Shown: positions 1 through 11,689 of the stretch, piece after piece
How positions within the stretch are numbered: position 1 is the stretch's first letter
How the letters are laid out: every line of letters begins with the position of its first letter
Origin: Sclerodactyla briareus
Taxonomy: Eukaryota > Echinodermata > Holothuroidea > Dendrochirotida > Sclerodactylidae
DNA: 64,000 nt
Assembly (NCBI GenBank): GCA_026419785.1
Contig: JAODTK010003276.1
Location: forward strand, 1 to 64,000
Reading direction: 5' to 3'
The notes under the pieces: model-generated
The model's input: only the letters and a program-made list of their open reading frames with translations
Database searches by the model: none
What the model was told of the DNA's origin: nothing
Made by a program: the position numbers and the translations under genes

Positions 1-76
1 GACCCGGCCGGATATCGATACCCGGCTACCGGGTGGAAAGCGGACGCTCTACCAACTGTGCTAACCACTCGGTGGG
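1..76 (-). repeat. tRNA-derived SINE head (fragment)
   Basis: Read on the minus strand, the first 76 bases resemble the 5' half of a tRNA-derived SINE. There is a box-A-like stretch (GTTAGCACAGTTGGTAGAGC) and, about 35 bases on, a box-B-like stretch (GGTATCGATATCC). This is the internal RNA polymerase III promoter layout. The anticodon arm does not pair well, so I do not call a functional tRNA. The element is cut by the window edge. Confidence 0.45.
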
Positions 77-2169
77 TTTCTTGAACGCTTAAGTCTCCTG
101 TTATTCCCTGTTAAAGGAAGGAACTGGCATGAATCATGAGGAATTGACACATTGAAACATACCTTGGAATTGACACTGACACACATTACACATTACATGT
201 ATAAGGCTATAGTAAGTATCAATAAGGAAATTCTACAGTAACCCAATCTAGTAACACAATGTTCTTCAGACATTTCCTTCAAATTATTCAAATTAGACAT
301 GGATGATTACTCCTGTGACACCAGTTCTATGTTAAAGTTTATCAGGACCAAAAAGTCAAACCCAATTACTCAGACAGCTTGCAGGAACACATCTACTCAT
401 GAGATCAACGATAATGCTTATTTTATTTGAAAGCATGCATAGGCAATTTACCAATAAAGAGGGACAATGTGATTCCACGTCGGGTGAGCCACCATACTTG
501 GGATTTACAGATTTCTATCGAATAACAGCATCAGTACTGCAGTGAATAACTTCTTCACAACCCTGTATGTTCTCTATGGGAAACCAACCCTGCCACACAG
601 TTATTGCAGTGGAGCACCGAACACTCAGTACAAGAAATCATCACACTTGCCAAGGTTTGAGAAAAACCCAATCTTCTGTATATAACCCCAATATAATTCT
701 GTGATCAACTGCACTAAGAGGAGTGGTATTGCTCGAAAACTTTGCACCAGAATTATAGCTGTTTCATTTACGCCTTTCTAGCTAAAATTGCTATTTAGTA
801 TCTCATTCAGAGATCCAGCCTATCCAAAAACGTAGCATTGTTGTTGTAGTTCTTGCCTGGAGTCTAATATATGAATTTATATTCTTGATTCACAGTAATT
901 CAGTAGTATATGTGAATTCTTACCTGATTTGGTTGTGAAGTAAGCTTGATACCCAGCAACATCAGCCAACTCTCTCTGGAACAGAGCATGCCAAAAAAAA
1001 TATATATGGGGGCAAATTGTGAATTGGAAATATTATTCACTTTGAGGGATTAGAGCAATCTTGCGGACTGTGAGTATCGATTAACATTTTCAAGTATGTG
1101 TAAATGAAAATTGCTCTTTGGCCTCAAAACTAATCAGGCAAAGCCCTCGCACTTGGCAGACTTACATATATGGTGGCACCCTGCTTTAGATGGTTCTCTG
1201 CTTCCCCCCCTACCTACTCAATTCCATAAACCCTTGGGCCCCCTCGCCGTGTTTAACCCTTATCTGGGAGTTTAGTTCTGTGAGGAGGAGTGAGCAGAAA
1301 ATGTCATGTCATGCAGGTTGAATATGATGTCGCTTTTTATATATTTCGATTACAAAATGGCGATCGCAGGCCTTTGCATTCTCTAAGTCCGCTACAGAAG
1401 TGATCATAAGTGAAACGAAAACTTACATGGATTCCAATGCTGTCTTATCTAGCTCTGTCCTCACACAATCACACATCTGAAACACTTGATGAGGAGGGGG
1501 TGCATTTGAACAAAGTTGCTATGTCATGATATTACCTGGATATGGAATATGGATATATTTCTTTATAAAACAACTTGCAAGTCGAAACGTCTCGACTAGC
1601 TCTGTTTAGCTCAGCTAGCTAGTAGCAAGCTTATCCAACCATACCAAAGGTTTAACCGATCGCATGTACGGTTTAGGAAGTTAATGAATGACGTGACGAA
1701 CAGAAGGGGAGCCGAACGACAGATGGAGCAGGGAAGAGACATGATGACTTGTAGAGTGCGTTCTCACCGGCAGCTAAAAAAAAATCTTATAACTGACAAC
1801 CATTACAAACACACAGAATTTGGCAGCATCATTTATTGATCAGATTTCTCCCAGAGCACGTTTGCATCGTTAAATGCGATGCAATACTTACAATGGGAAC
1901 ATGCTCCTGAAGCTTGCGTCACTACAGTATTTTACATCCCCAGCAAAGTGAGAGTGCCTAATATTCATAAGGCCATCAGTTCAGGAGCGTGCAATTTGCT
2001 GATTAAACATGAATTTTTTTTTGACAAATGAAGCAATGTGTATGACATGAAATCTTCCCCAATTTTGGCATGTGAATTGAGAAGACGAGATTGTATTAGG
2101 ATCTGTCATTTGGGGGCCTATTTGCAAAAATAGACATTGTACCCAGTCAGATCCGGATTTACCTCGAAT
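77..2169. other. Region without recognisable genes
   Basis: A+T-rich sequence with frequent stops in all frames and no frame above 60 codons. I see no repeat copy shared with the rest of the window. It is probably intron or intergenic DNA. Confidence 0.5.
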
Positions 2170-2670
2170 TTGGGTTTAAATGGGAAACGTGCGAAAATCT
2201 TTTCATAGAGGTCCGCACTTTTTGGTAGCCCAGTCAATGGAGCGAGCCCAGGCGAAAATCATGATATTTCACCCATTTGGGGTTGTATCGGCACCACATC
2301 CTTGTGGTTTGTTCTTGTTATTCTACTTCACATAAAAATTGCGACAATCCGAATTGAAAATCTGATTTTTCCAACTCACATCAAGCAAATTTAGGTTTTT
2401 GGCCACACCAATATGCATTCCATGGAGGACTTAGGCTTCCCTGATTATCATGGTCGGCTGCTTTTATGGCTCATTTAGGTTGGAAAAATCGGATTTCATT
2501 AGATTTAAATCGGAACTTTCTGCCATTTTTATGTGAAAGTAGAATTGGCCAAGTACAAAATATCAGGAGTTGGTGGGAAATGAGTGAAATATCGTAGTTT
2601 TTCTGGCTTGCTCCTTGGGACTGCACCACAAAAGTGCCCATATGAAATGAGTTTCACACCCATTGCCTAT
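2170..2670. repeat. Foldback inverted repeat
   Basis: Two imperfect arms of about 200 bp, roughly 2,170-2,390 and 2,460-2,670, are reverse complements around a spacer of about 70 bp. Shared segments include the CACATAAAAAT run (2,330-2,340, mirrored at 2,525-2,535), the GATTTTTCCAAC run near 2,364 (mirrored near 2,480) and GATATTTCAC near 2,263 (mirrored near 2,585). The transcript could form a long hairpin. It resembles a foldback or MITE-type DNA element. No coding frame is inside. Confidence 0.6.
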
Positions 2671-2819
2671 AGGGGGATTAGTTCCTCTAGTAAAAGAGAA
2701 GGCAAGTATTTAAGAAATGCCACTTCTTTTGATTTTGAACTTGATACACTGTAATATTAGGGACACTGCAGGTGGATAACAACAGAGGTTAGGCCTATAC
2801 GGGATAAAAGGAAAAACTA

Positions 2820-3330
2820 TGGGCCAACCCCCATTTAATACAAGTCCTATGTGGAGTATTGGCTTCCAAATTGGCTTCCCAATTGTGCATTAACCCATGA
2901 CATCACACATGGACAACACAGGAAAATTATGTTATAAACTCATGTTTCACTTTGTTGAGTGAGGTCAAACAATAGCAGAGTTCCGTGGTCCTTCTCGCAC
3001 CAAAGTAACCATCAACACCTACAACCCACTATAGCAATCCTCTCCCTTAGCAATCCCTCCCATAGACTAAATGCTTTTTCAAAGTGAAAATTAAGTGTGA
3101 ATTTCAATGAAAACAATGGGTTTTTGCAGGGTTTCAGTATGCAGGCCGTTCGATCTGACACGATACACAATGCTCCAAAGGGACTATAACTCCGTAACGG
3201 GAAAAGTTTGTATCACTCGTTATGCAACTTCTGGTTTGGACTAGCGCATTCAGTTTTTATCCAGCTATAGATTATATACTTTAGCCCCTTTATAAGTTCC
3301 TCCTGCAGTGGTCTTCAATTCAATTTCGCT
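2820..3330 (+). repeat. Dispersed repeat, copy 1 (partner at 63.0-63.6 kb)
   Basis: This stretch aligns in the same orientation with about 63,040-63,600. Landmarks in the same order in both copies include CACACATGGACAACA, AATTATGTTAT, AGCAATCCTCTCCC, CTAAATGCTTT, GGTTTGGACT and, near the end, CCTGCAGTG. Length differences and many indels separate the copies. No protein is encoded. Confidence 0.7.
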
Positions 3331-6270
3331 CGCATTAAAATGCCTAAGAATTGATGGTAATAATTTGGCGTATTTCACATGCACTGAACGGGTAGGGGTA
3401 ACTTACTGTAAATTCGTGTCTTTGACCACACTGGTAAAAAAAGGTATTTACAGAGGCACTCGAAAAACACTGTTGCGGCGTCCACACTGTAATTTCAGTT
3501 GCTAAATATATCCGGAGCATCCATCACAATTGCGGGCAAATTTCTCGAATAGTAATGTCGCCTGTCAGGTGCCAGTGTCACTGAGAAGGTAAGTCGAACT
3601 GGACTAAATCAGGACCACTTATGAAAATAATTCCAAGAATCACCTCAACGACTCAACGACCCAAACACCTACGGCATAGATTATAACAACACGCTGTCAA
3701 TATCTAAGAAAATATATTTTGCGTTTTCTCTGTACCATATAATATCCGTCTCAGGACGAATATCTAGTGAATTTAGAGCGGTCTGATTAAGTATACTTGT
3801 TCATTCACCATGAAGTTGTATTGCCACCATCTTATTGATTTACACACTAAACTATGGAAACAGACCCTCTTCTTTCCCCTCCTGAGCCCAGCACAAGTTC
3901 TTCCACTTGACATATCTCACACACCCGTTTCGAGCTACAGGCCGACCGATCCTGACATCTTCAAAATTACCATACCATGACCATTGAATTTTCTTCTATA
4001 TAGAGCAGTTTTGGAAATTTAGCAGGCCGTTCCGGGACACCGTAGCATAGGGGAAATCCCATTTTGACCATGGCAGTTGGCACAGATTGCAGTTGGAAAT
4101 TTTGAAAGATCTGCCCAGATTCGTCCCAAATTTCACCATTTGCTAACTTTTTGGACTGAGTCTATCCAAATTATAGCAGAATGGAATCCCAGCAAAGAAG
4201 AAGGATAAACCCTTCAATTAGTCCCGAACTGAAAATTAAGGGTTCTATTTTTTTTTTACGGATATAGGACAATAAATGCCACATAACGTAAGGGGGGGGC
4301 TGAGCTCTCCTGGACAAGAGCATCTCACCCTACCCCCTACAGGAAAAACCTTATTTTTCGTCTCTTTTTATTTTTGCAGATTTTTTTTCTTTGGCATTTT
4401 TTAAACTTTTTGTTTTATAGTTATTTCATAGCGAGTAGCGTGATTACGATTAGACGTACAGTACAGGGCGGCTTGTAGGGATTATGTTTGGGGGGGGGGG
4501 GGGGGCGAAGGGCGGGCGGAAATTCATGTGGACTTATATGGGGGAGGGGTGGTACTCAGGGCGGGGAGGTGGTCCCCCTCCCCTTTGACATGTTTTCAGA
4601 TTAACTTTGATAGATGCAAAATAGGTGTTATCTTTCATTGTATTTCAACTCCTCACTGCACGCCAAAAAGTGCTGCTGTCTTGAAGTTCAGTATGTTTTT
4701 TAGAACGTTTCACAAATAAATTCCATAATATCATTGCGGTCTGTAAATCCGTATTAATGCTTAACGAATACCATGCGGGGTGTACGAATGTTCAAAATAT
4801 TACCCAATAAAAAGTGAATTAAAAAACCCGAAGCAGCTGGCCTGGATCATCAATTTCAAATTCAAAGCACAATTTGTAAAGTTTTTGTTTCAATTATCAG
4901 AATTACCTGACAACCAACTATCTACCTACCCCTTGTGATTATCTAGCCCCAGAACATGTCAGTTTAGGCTTGAGGCCCAAGCGATTTCAGCGATCGGCAC
5001 TTGCTGCTGAATTTAGCAATGATATCTAGAATGTCAACCTGAAAACTTCTCCATTGCCATCAAAGCTAAGGCGACAGTTTCGAGTCTGACCCATGGAATT
5101 TCTCAGGTAGGTTTTCAGTCTTCTTAACACAGAAACGACCTCTCTTGCGGTTTTTAAGCGGAAGATGGCAGGAAGGGTCCAATAAATCCGTAAAGAGGAT
5201 CGTGTTGCAGGTTAGGGAAACATATCTCGCATCGTTCAGTTTCGGAATTGTCAGTTATCTGCTCATTGTTGGGGGATTCCTTCGGGCGTTTGTAGTGCTT
5301 TTTGTTTTCTTAGTCATGTTGGTCAGTAGTTTTGCCTCTGGGAAAGAGGTTTGCTTTGATCCGCGGAGAGTAATGTCAGTCAGGACGATCCACACGCGTT
5401 CCTCAAGGCCTCTTTTGTATCCCCAGTGGTCTCCGAGGGTGATTGGATACCCCTCGCCCCTGTCTGGAACACCATTCAAAGTCATTGACGCTCGCTCGGG
5501 AAAACCGTTCTTCTGCTACGTTGTTTGACTTGGTCCTACAGGAGGTAAATTGTTCAATCTTAGTAGTTCTCTGGCGGTTAGAGAATACCATTTTTGTACC
5601 TCCACCAAATTTGCTTGGTAAACGTCTTCTACGCGCAAACGCATAGCGATTGAGAGGAAGGAAGAGCGATTTGTTGACGCAGTTTTCGAATTTAGTTATT
5701 GTACACGTCAAGAATGAAAGTTACTAATAGCCTCGGGACGCTTCCCAAATGTCTTTTTTCGGGAACCCTCGTAAGTGTTCCCCCCCCAAAAAAACTTGGT
5801 TAATAAGGTTAAGGGCGATAAATCCGCGCCTACTGGACGTGTTTTAGTGACTGAAACGTCAATTTTCGATTATATTAGGAAGAGGATGGATGGCTTCCAG
5901 CACGGGATGGATGGAGTGTGATGGGCCTTCTCACACAAATCCTTCATTTTTAAAATGTATTTGGGAAATGTTTGGGGGGGGGCAATTGGGCCCCCTTGGC
6001 CCTATGGCCAGCCGCCACTGGTAACAGTACACACAACCTGAGTTACCGCAGTAACGGTACCCTAATCTGTTAATTAGTAGCACGAGCTCAAAGGGCGACC
6101 CATGAGCAAAAAGCAAATAACAGGAACAGCGGGTGTAATAGCCAGGTTTCTGGTGTAGGGGAAAAGTTAACTCAGGGTTCCTATTATGGACCGCCGTAGT
6201 GAGGGTATAAGAAGGGAGAGTCCTTCTTTTCATTTATCACTGATAATAATTAACTTTACTTTCCTGTCTT
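3331..6270. other. Region without recognisable genes
   Basis: Mostly unique-looking, A+T-rich sequence with a 16-base G run at 4,490-4,505 and several shorter G and C runs. Apart from one membrane-like frame at 5,145-5,528, listed separately, I see no gene, RNA or repeat array. Confidence 0.45.
5145..5528 (+). CDS. Uncertain 127-codon frame with a hydrophobic stretch
   Basis: I do not recognise this frame. Its predicted product has a basic start, then a strongly hydrophobic segment (about residues 30-66, rich in F, L and V) that could span a membrane, then a polar tail. The minus strand is open over much of the same interval, 102 codons at 5,403-5,711, so a chance opening is a good alternative. 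There is no supported splice structure, no neighbouring gene and no family match I can name. The hydrophobicity may simply reflect T-rich sequence. Confidence 0.12.
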   Translation: MRFLSGRWQEGSNKSVKRIVLQVRETYLASFSFGIVSYLLIVGGFLRAFVVLFVFLVMLVSSFASGKEVCFDPRRVMSVRTIHTRSSRPLLYPQWSPRVIGYPSPLSGTPFKVIDARSGKPFFCYVV

Positions 6271-8215
6271 TCAGTTGGTAATGGTGGGGGGCGGCGATCT
6301 GTGTTGAATATTGGCGGGACCTATGGGGGTAGCCCATCTAAGGCGGAGCGCCCAGGGGTTGCGCGTGCGAACAATGGAATTTGGCAGTTTTAGCAGACCC
6401 CCGATTGGCGGAAACGAGCACTATCTGGGGTCATGAGGCAAGTAGCATGCAACAACCCTAAATCGTCATGAATTCCCGAATTTTTTATTTCAATAAACAT
6501 TCTTGAAGGAACTTAACAATGCTTATTCCGTACAATTCGGGCCACCATCGGTCGTTGACCAGCGTAGGGTACAAGAATGTTTTGTTTTGCAGACCCCGCC
6601 CCCCCAGATTGAAGGAAACCGCATTCCCGGCACAGTGTGGTCAGTAAAAGCAACGTCCCTAAAATTGGTCAATAAATTTCAGAATTCATAGTTCTAGAAA
6701 CGTTCTTGATCTTGAGGAGGATTACTGGCCAAAGCGGCCAGGAATAGGTTGTGCATGCTTGAGAAAAAAAAAACAGAATTAATCATAGATTGGCTGCGAG
6801 ATGACCTCCCTGACTGGACTTCCCGCTTGGAACTTTTCCGCTATCGTTTGATGTTCCCGATAGCTTCAGGAAAACAGGCGGCGATCTGTGTCAAATGGGG
6901 GGGGGGACTAGGATAGGCTGGCACCATCTAAGCGGGAGCGCCACCATTGTTGGCGTGGAAACCGTACAAGAGAATTTTTCCGTTTATTACAGAGCACCCA
7001 GATTGCAGAACGGGCATTTGTTGTTTATTCGGCCATATATAGCAGTGAGTAACATCCCTAAAATTGGCACCATATTCTCGATTTTTTTTTAAGAACATTT
7101 TCGAAGAAACTGATCGCTGTTCATTCGCTTACATTTGGGCCATGCACTACTATCAGTTGACTCGAGGTACAAGACATTTTCGTTTTCCAGAACTCCCAGA
7201 GTGCAGAAAACGGCAATTCCGGTCCTACTGGCAGTAAGCAACGGCCCTAAAACTGGCAATAATTTTCAGAAACTTCTTAGGCCTACTCAAAGAAAAACCT
7301 TCGTGCAGGACGCTGTTCGGTGTTTATTATATTCTTTCCTTACAATTGGGGCCACCATCAGTGGACGCACTGGATACCGATCTGAAAATTCTCGTTTTAA
7401 TACCCAACCCCCCCCCTCCCCCCCAGATTGCCGAACGGCACTTTCTGTGCCGTATGGCAATTAGCAACGTCCCCAAAAATTGGCAATGAAGTGCAAAGAT
7501 TATATTTCAAGAAGGTTTTTAAGAACTGACCGATGTTTATTCCTTACCTTTCGGGCCACCATCAGTGGGCGCCTAGGGTACAAAGAAATTTGAGCTTACG
7601 AACGCAACCAGACTGCGAACGGGACTCCCCGGTCTTGTGACAGAAGCAACACCTTGGAATTGACAGTAATTCCCCGAAATTTAATCTCAAGAAACGCACG
7701 CCTCTTGATCGATGATCTATTTCTTCATCACAATTCCGGCCACCATCAGTGGACGCGTAGGGTACAGGAAAATTTTTGGATTCAAGAAACCCCCCAGATG
7801 GCCCGAAAGGGATTCCCGGGTGCCTTTATGACAGAAAGCAACACCCTTGGAATAGACAATAAATTCCCGAAATTTAATCCTCAAGAAACGCTCTTGATCG
7901 ATATCTATGTTCATTCCTTACATTCGGGCCACCATCAGTGGACGCGTAGGGTACATAGGAAATTTTGCGCCTCACGAACCCCCCAGACTGCAGGCCGGAA
8001 ACGGGACTTCCCGGTCTTCTGACATGAGCAACACCCTTGAATTGACGATAAATCCCGAATATAGATCTCAAGAAACGCATCTTGAAGAACTGTCTTTGGT
8101 TCATTCATCACATTCGCGCCAACCACATTCCACAGTCCCCCCTTCCCCGAACCCGATTGCAGAAATCGGGCACGTCCCGGGCTTCATGGCGTAATCAGCA
8201 TCACTGAATTTCGCA
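6271..8215 (+). repeat. Tandem array A, ~185-210 bp monomers
   Basis: A monomer repeats head to tail. Each copy has a GGGCCACCATCAGTGGACGC-like core, then a GTAGGGTACAAG-like stretch, a CCCCCAGATTGC-like stretch, a GCAACACCC-like stretch and an AATTTAATCTCAAGAAACG-like stretch. Clear cores lie near 6,540, 6,918, 7,138, 7,350, 7,554, 7,738 and 7,927, with more decayed ones at about 6,325 and 8,112. Spacing among the best copies is about 184-213 bp. Short open frames crossing monomers are by-products. The core is related to a palindrome in dispersed repeats elsewhere in the window. Confidence 0.8.
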
Positions 8216-9130
8216 ATAAATTTCCGAAAAACTGTCGATGTGTTTCTTACATTTCTTTTCTTCAATCGTGGCCTCCTTCCTACCGTCCATAGCCCTATTT
8301 AGAGGTCTTCGCATCGACGGACCCTCCATTGATTAGAAGTTTGCCCGCTCTTAAAAATTTGCTGTCCTGAAAAGGTATGCCTATTTCCGGGCATTTGATC
8401 AAAGGATGTGAGCCAGTTAGCAGTAAATACGGTCATTTTTTCAGATTTGTTTTCCCGCTCAACATTTTCGTCCAAAATGTTCTTGCTCAGAATCGTTTTC
8501 GCGTCGCCCCGCATCCGCCTTCATAGTGGCATAAGTCAATCACGTAAACTTCCCTACTAATGTGCACGATCACCTTCCCTGTATTTTTTCGTTTCACAAT
8601 AACACATAGCTTGCCTTCTTCTATTTAAACAGCACGTCAGGCTGCAAAGCCATGCATGCAGTTCTGACTCTGAACAAAAAGGATCAAAAGAACTAAACTA
8701 TAGCTATTGGTTGTGTTCATTGTTAAGAAAATGCCCTTTGGTTTCCAGCATTGTTGTATTGGGGGTGGGGGGTGCAACATGAACCACGTCCCAAACCAAA
8801 TTCTCCTGTGGCCTACCCATATGGGGGGGTTTCCCCCACTTGAAGATGGCACGTAATGGAGAAAAGCATATTTGAACTAGAATTCTGACAATTATTGTAT
8901 ACAACAGTGGGCCGACTGTCTTTTATACATGTAACGGAAAGACAGAATACACAGCGCGCGCAGCGCGAATTTTTTGGCATTTTTGGACTTCTTCAACATA
9001 GAAAGTAGCCATCTGATAAAAATCTGAGTTAGACCCTGTGTTAATGGCATCACTGTACATATGATTATAGGATTTTTCACCATTCCGCAAATATGGGGGG
9101 GGGGACATTGATATTTTGTCCCCCACCGAC
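8216..9130 (+). repeat. Flanking block of composite repeat, copy 1
   Basis: This block of about 0.9 kb directly follows array A and aligns with 10,461-11,430, which follows array B. Common landmarks are CTTACATTTCTT, GCATTTGAT, GGTCATTTTTT, ATGTGCACGA, AACAGCACGTCA, CTGCAAAGCC or its variant, a GGGGGTG tract followed by GCCAACATGA or GCAACATGA, TGTAACGGAAA, and a CAGCGCG palindrome followed by a T-run. It is noncoding and probably the non-tandem part of one repeat family. Confidence 0.7.
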
Positions 9131-9164
9131 AATATTGTGGGCCATGTCCCCCGTCCCACCCGTG

Positions 9165-9862
9165 GATCGCCGCCCATGCAGGTAGATTGTTCCAATCCTG
9201 AACGTTATCGGGACGAAGGAAACTTACTAGCATTCTTATTTGCTGCTAGTGTTGAACGAGCTTTAGTGCTGGTGTGCCGAGAGGGTCGATTGACAGGTGC
9301 GTGATGGCACTAATGGGTATCGAAAGGTGACCATTGATTTGCCTTATAAAAAATAGTGATCCTGACACGACTGCCTGGTTGCAAGATGCTGCCATCCCAC
9401 TCCTTCATCATATTGGCAACAGCCCCGGGGACCTAGATTTGAAGTCGTCCAAGCAAGAATCTAGCAGCCCTACGTTGAACAGATTCAGGGTATTCGTTAG
9501 CAGTAGGAGGTCCCACACACTCGAGGAATATTCCAGTAGGGGTCGCACTAAGGTCCTTATAGTAGGGCCGGACTCCTTGACGCCTTGTGGGCAATGATGG
9601 AAGATCTCCTCAGAACAAACAAGAGTGTGGATTCGCCGTGGCAGCGATTTGGTTTACATGATCATTCCAAGACAGATTACTATCAGGGTAACACCCAAAG
9701 TAGGAAGCGGCGCTGTATCTCCTTGCAGGAGGAAGTCCTGTAGCTCTGTAAAAATCATTGGCAATTTTCTAGGCATGGGTCAGACGCATAACAAAACACT
9801 TTTTTAGCATTGTTGAAGCTCAATCTGCCATTTTTTTGCTCAGCTTGTACGTGTTAGAATCC
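9165..9862 (-). mobile_element. Non-LTR retrotransposon (LINE) 3' fragment
   Basis: Minus-strand translation across several frames gives the C-terminal part of a jockey/CR1-type LINE polyprotein. In order I see DSNLSWNDHVNQIAATAN (about 9,690-9,637), RPLLEYSSSVWD (about 9,548-9,512), ARFLLGRLQ (about 9,470-9,444), and SFLRPDNVQDWNNLP (about 9,235-9,190). The last two match the post-RT tail that usually reads RRAARF...SF.PR....WN.LP in this group. The endonuclease and the catalytic RT core are missing, so this is a 5'-truncated copy, as is usual for LINE insertions. It lies between two tandem arrays of another repeat. Frames shift several times and the copy cannot be active. Confidence 0.85.
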
Positions 9863-9924
9863 TCTTGAGGGTTATGTGATCACTATTGTTATGAATTTCT
9901 CTTAGAACACACATTCATCGGCGA

Positions 9925-10460
9925 AATAATCAAGTTCTTCTTGAAGGAACTGATCGATGTGATATTCCTTACCAGTCGGGCCAGCCTCCACCATCCGTGG
10001 ACGCGTAGGTACAAGGGAAATTTTTCGTCTTATAGACCCCTCAGATTGCCCCTCAGTCTCTAAATTGGCAATAATTTTTCAGAAATTTTATTCAGAAACG
10101 TTCTTTGAATAACTAATGATGTTTTAATCCTTACAATTTGGGCCAGCATAGTGGTCTCGTTTAGGTACAAGGAACTTTTGAGCCGTACGAATCCCCATAT
10201 GGCCGGACAACGGTGCTTCCCATGTTTTCTGGCAGTCAGCACATCCCCACAATTGCAATAAATTTCTGAGATGATATCTCAAGAACACTCTTGAGGAACT
10301 GACTACATTTATTCCATTCAATTCGTCGCCACTAGCAGTTGACGCGTACCGTACAAGAAATAGTCTTACAGACCACACCCCCCCCCATTCCAGATTGCAG
10401 GGAGCGCACTTCCCGCGACTTTGGCGTGTGGCAATCACGGAATCGAACATAAATTTCCGA
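9925..10460 (+). repeat. Tandem array B, same monomer family as array A
   Basis: About three monomers related to array A have cores near 9,978, 10,141 and 10,326. Each is followed by the GTACAAG-like, CAGATTGC-like and AATTTCTGAGAT or AATTTTATTCAGAAACG-like stretches. Spacing is about 163-185 bp. The array ends where the second copy of the flanking block begins. Confidence 0.75.
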
Positions 10461-11430
10461 AACTGGTCGATATTATCTTACATTTCTTCATCTGGTGTCC
10501 ACCACCATAAGTCTGTATACCATGAGGATATTCCATCGAGGACCTTCCACTTGGGTTGGAGGCTGCTGCAGATTGAACATTGCTGGAACTCACTTCATGG
10601 AACACCTGTGTGCATTTTTTCGGGCATTTGATTGAAGGAATTGAGCCAGTCAGGCAGACATTTGGTCATTTTTTGTCAGATTATATCGCTCAAAATTTTT
10701 CGTCCAAATTTCACATGTCTCAGAATTTTCGCCCCGCTCCGCGCCTGTATAGTTTTTTCCATACGTCAAACCTCGTAACTCCATTATGTGCACGAGCCCT
10801 CTGCCCTGCTTTTTTTTCGTTACATATAGCTTCCATCCTCTATTAAAAACAGCACGTCAATCTGGCAAAGCCATTCTGACAATCAGGATCATAAGAAGAC
10901 GAACTGTGTGTCAGTGCATGGATTCCGCATTGTTGTAGTGGGGAGGGAGGGGGGGGTGCCAACATGATCAAATCAATTCCTGAACCAAATTCTCCTCGTG
11001 GCCCCTTTTCACCACACTTGCATATGACACGTATGGACAAAAATCATATTTGTCAGAATCTGACCACGTTATTTTTACACGTGGGCCCCGTATTATACCT
11101 GTAACGGAAAAGATATGATACCGCTCGCGCGCGCCAGCGCGATTTTTTTTCGCATTTCGTTCGGTCGGCCATTCTCACAAAAAATTAAAAACCAGAAATA
11201 TACGCTAGACATCAATACACTGCAATAACACAACTTACGGACGCGCAGCCACTGATCGGAACCGTGAACAATTCCGTGCACAACATATTGATCCATGACA
11301 GCCTTTAAGCTCAAAATCGGCAGGGATGCTGACACAATGACCTGCAGCACCCCCACACCCCCCCCCCCCCTCGCATTGCCCCCCCCTTTGAAAAAAAACA
11401 TGCCACATTCGCGTTGGTTAGCGATTCGTC
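10461..11430 (+). repeat. Flanking block of composite repeat, copy 2
   Basis: Diverged copy of 8,216-9,130, with shared landmarks in the same order. It carries a C-run and G-run cluster at 11,350-11,395 and a CGCGCGCGCCAGCGCG-like palindrome with a following T-run at about 11,125-11,150. No coding frame is supported. Confidence 0.7.
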
Positions 11431-11689
11431 TCACATAATGTAGAAAAATATGCTACTAGCGAAGCACTCTCGTTTTAAATATTCAAGACCCAAGGTCCAT
11501 GTAACAGACTTGCATCAAACTAGCAACTTAGACAACAACTCTTTCTTTCCGACATGCTTTTAGAAGTTCTGAAAGAGTACATTATTATGGGTATTTCCAT
11601 TATCCCGTATTTCTTGGTCTCATGGTACTAGTGGCCTGTCATGGATTCTGGCTTTTTCATGTCCACCCGGATTTGGTTTTTTTTCCTTT

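Noticed and set aside
1..76. Functional tRNA gene on the minus strand
   Set aside because: Promoter boxes are recognisable but the anticodon and acceptor stems do not pair, so it is called a SINE fragment.
6271..8215. Direct repeats considered as a CRISPR array
   Set aside because: Units are about 185-210 bp with similarity throughout, not short identical repeats with unique spacers, and the sequence is eukaryotic.
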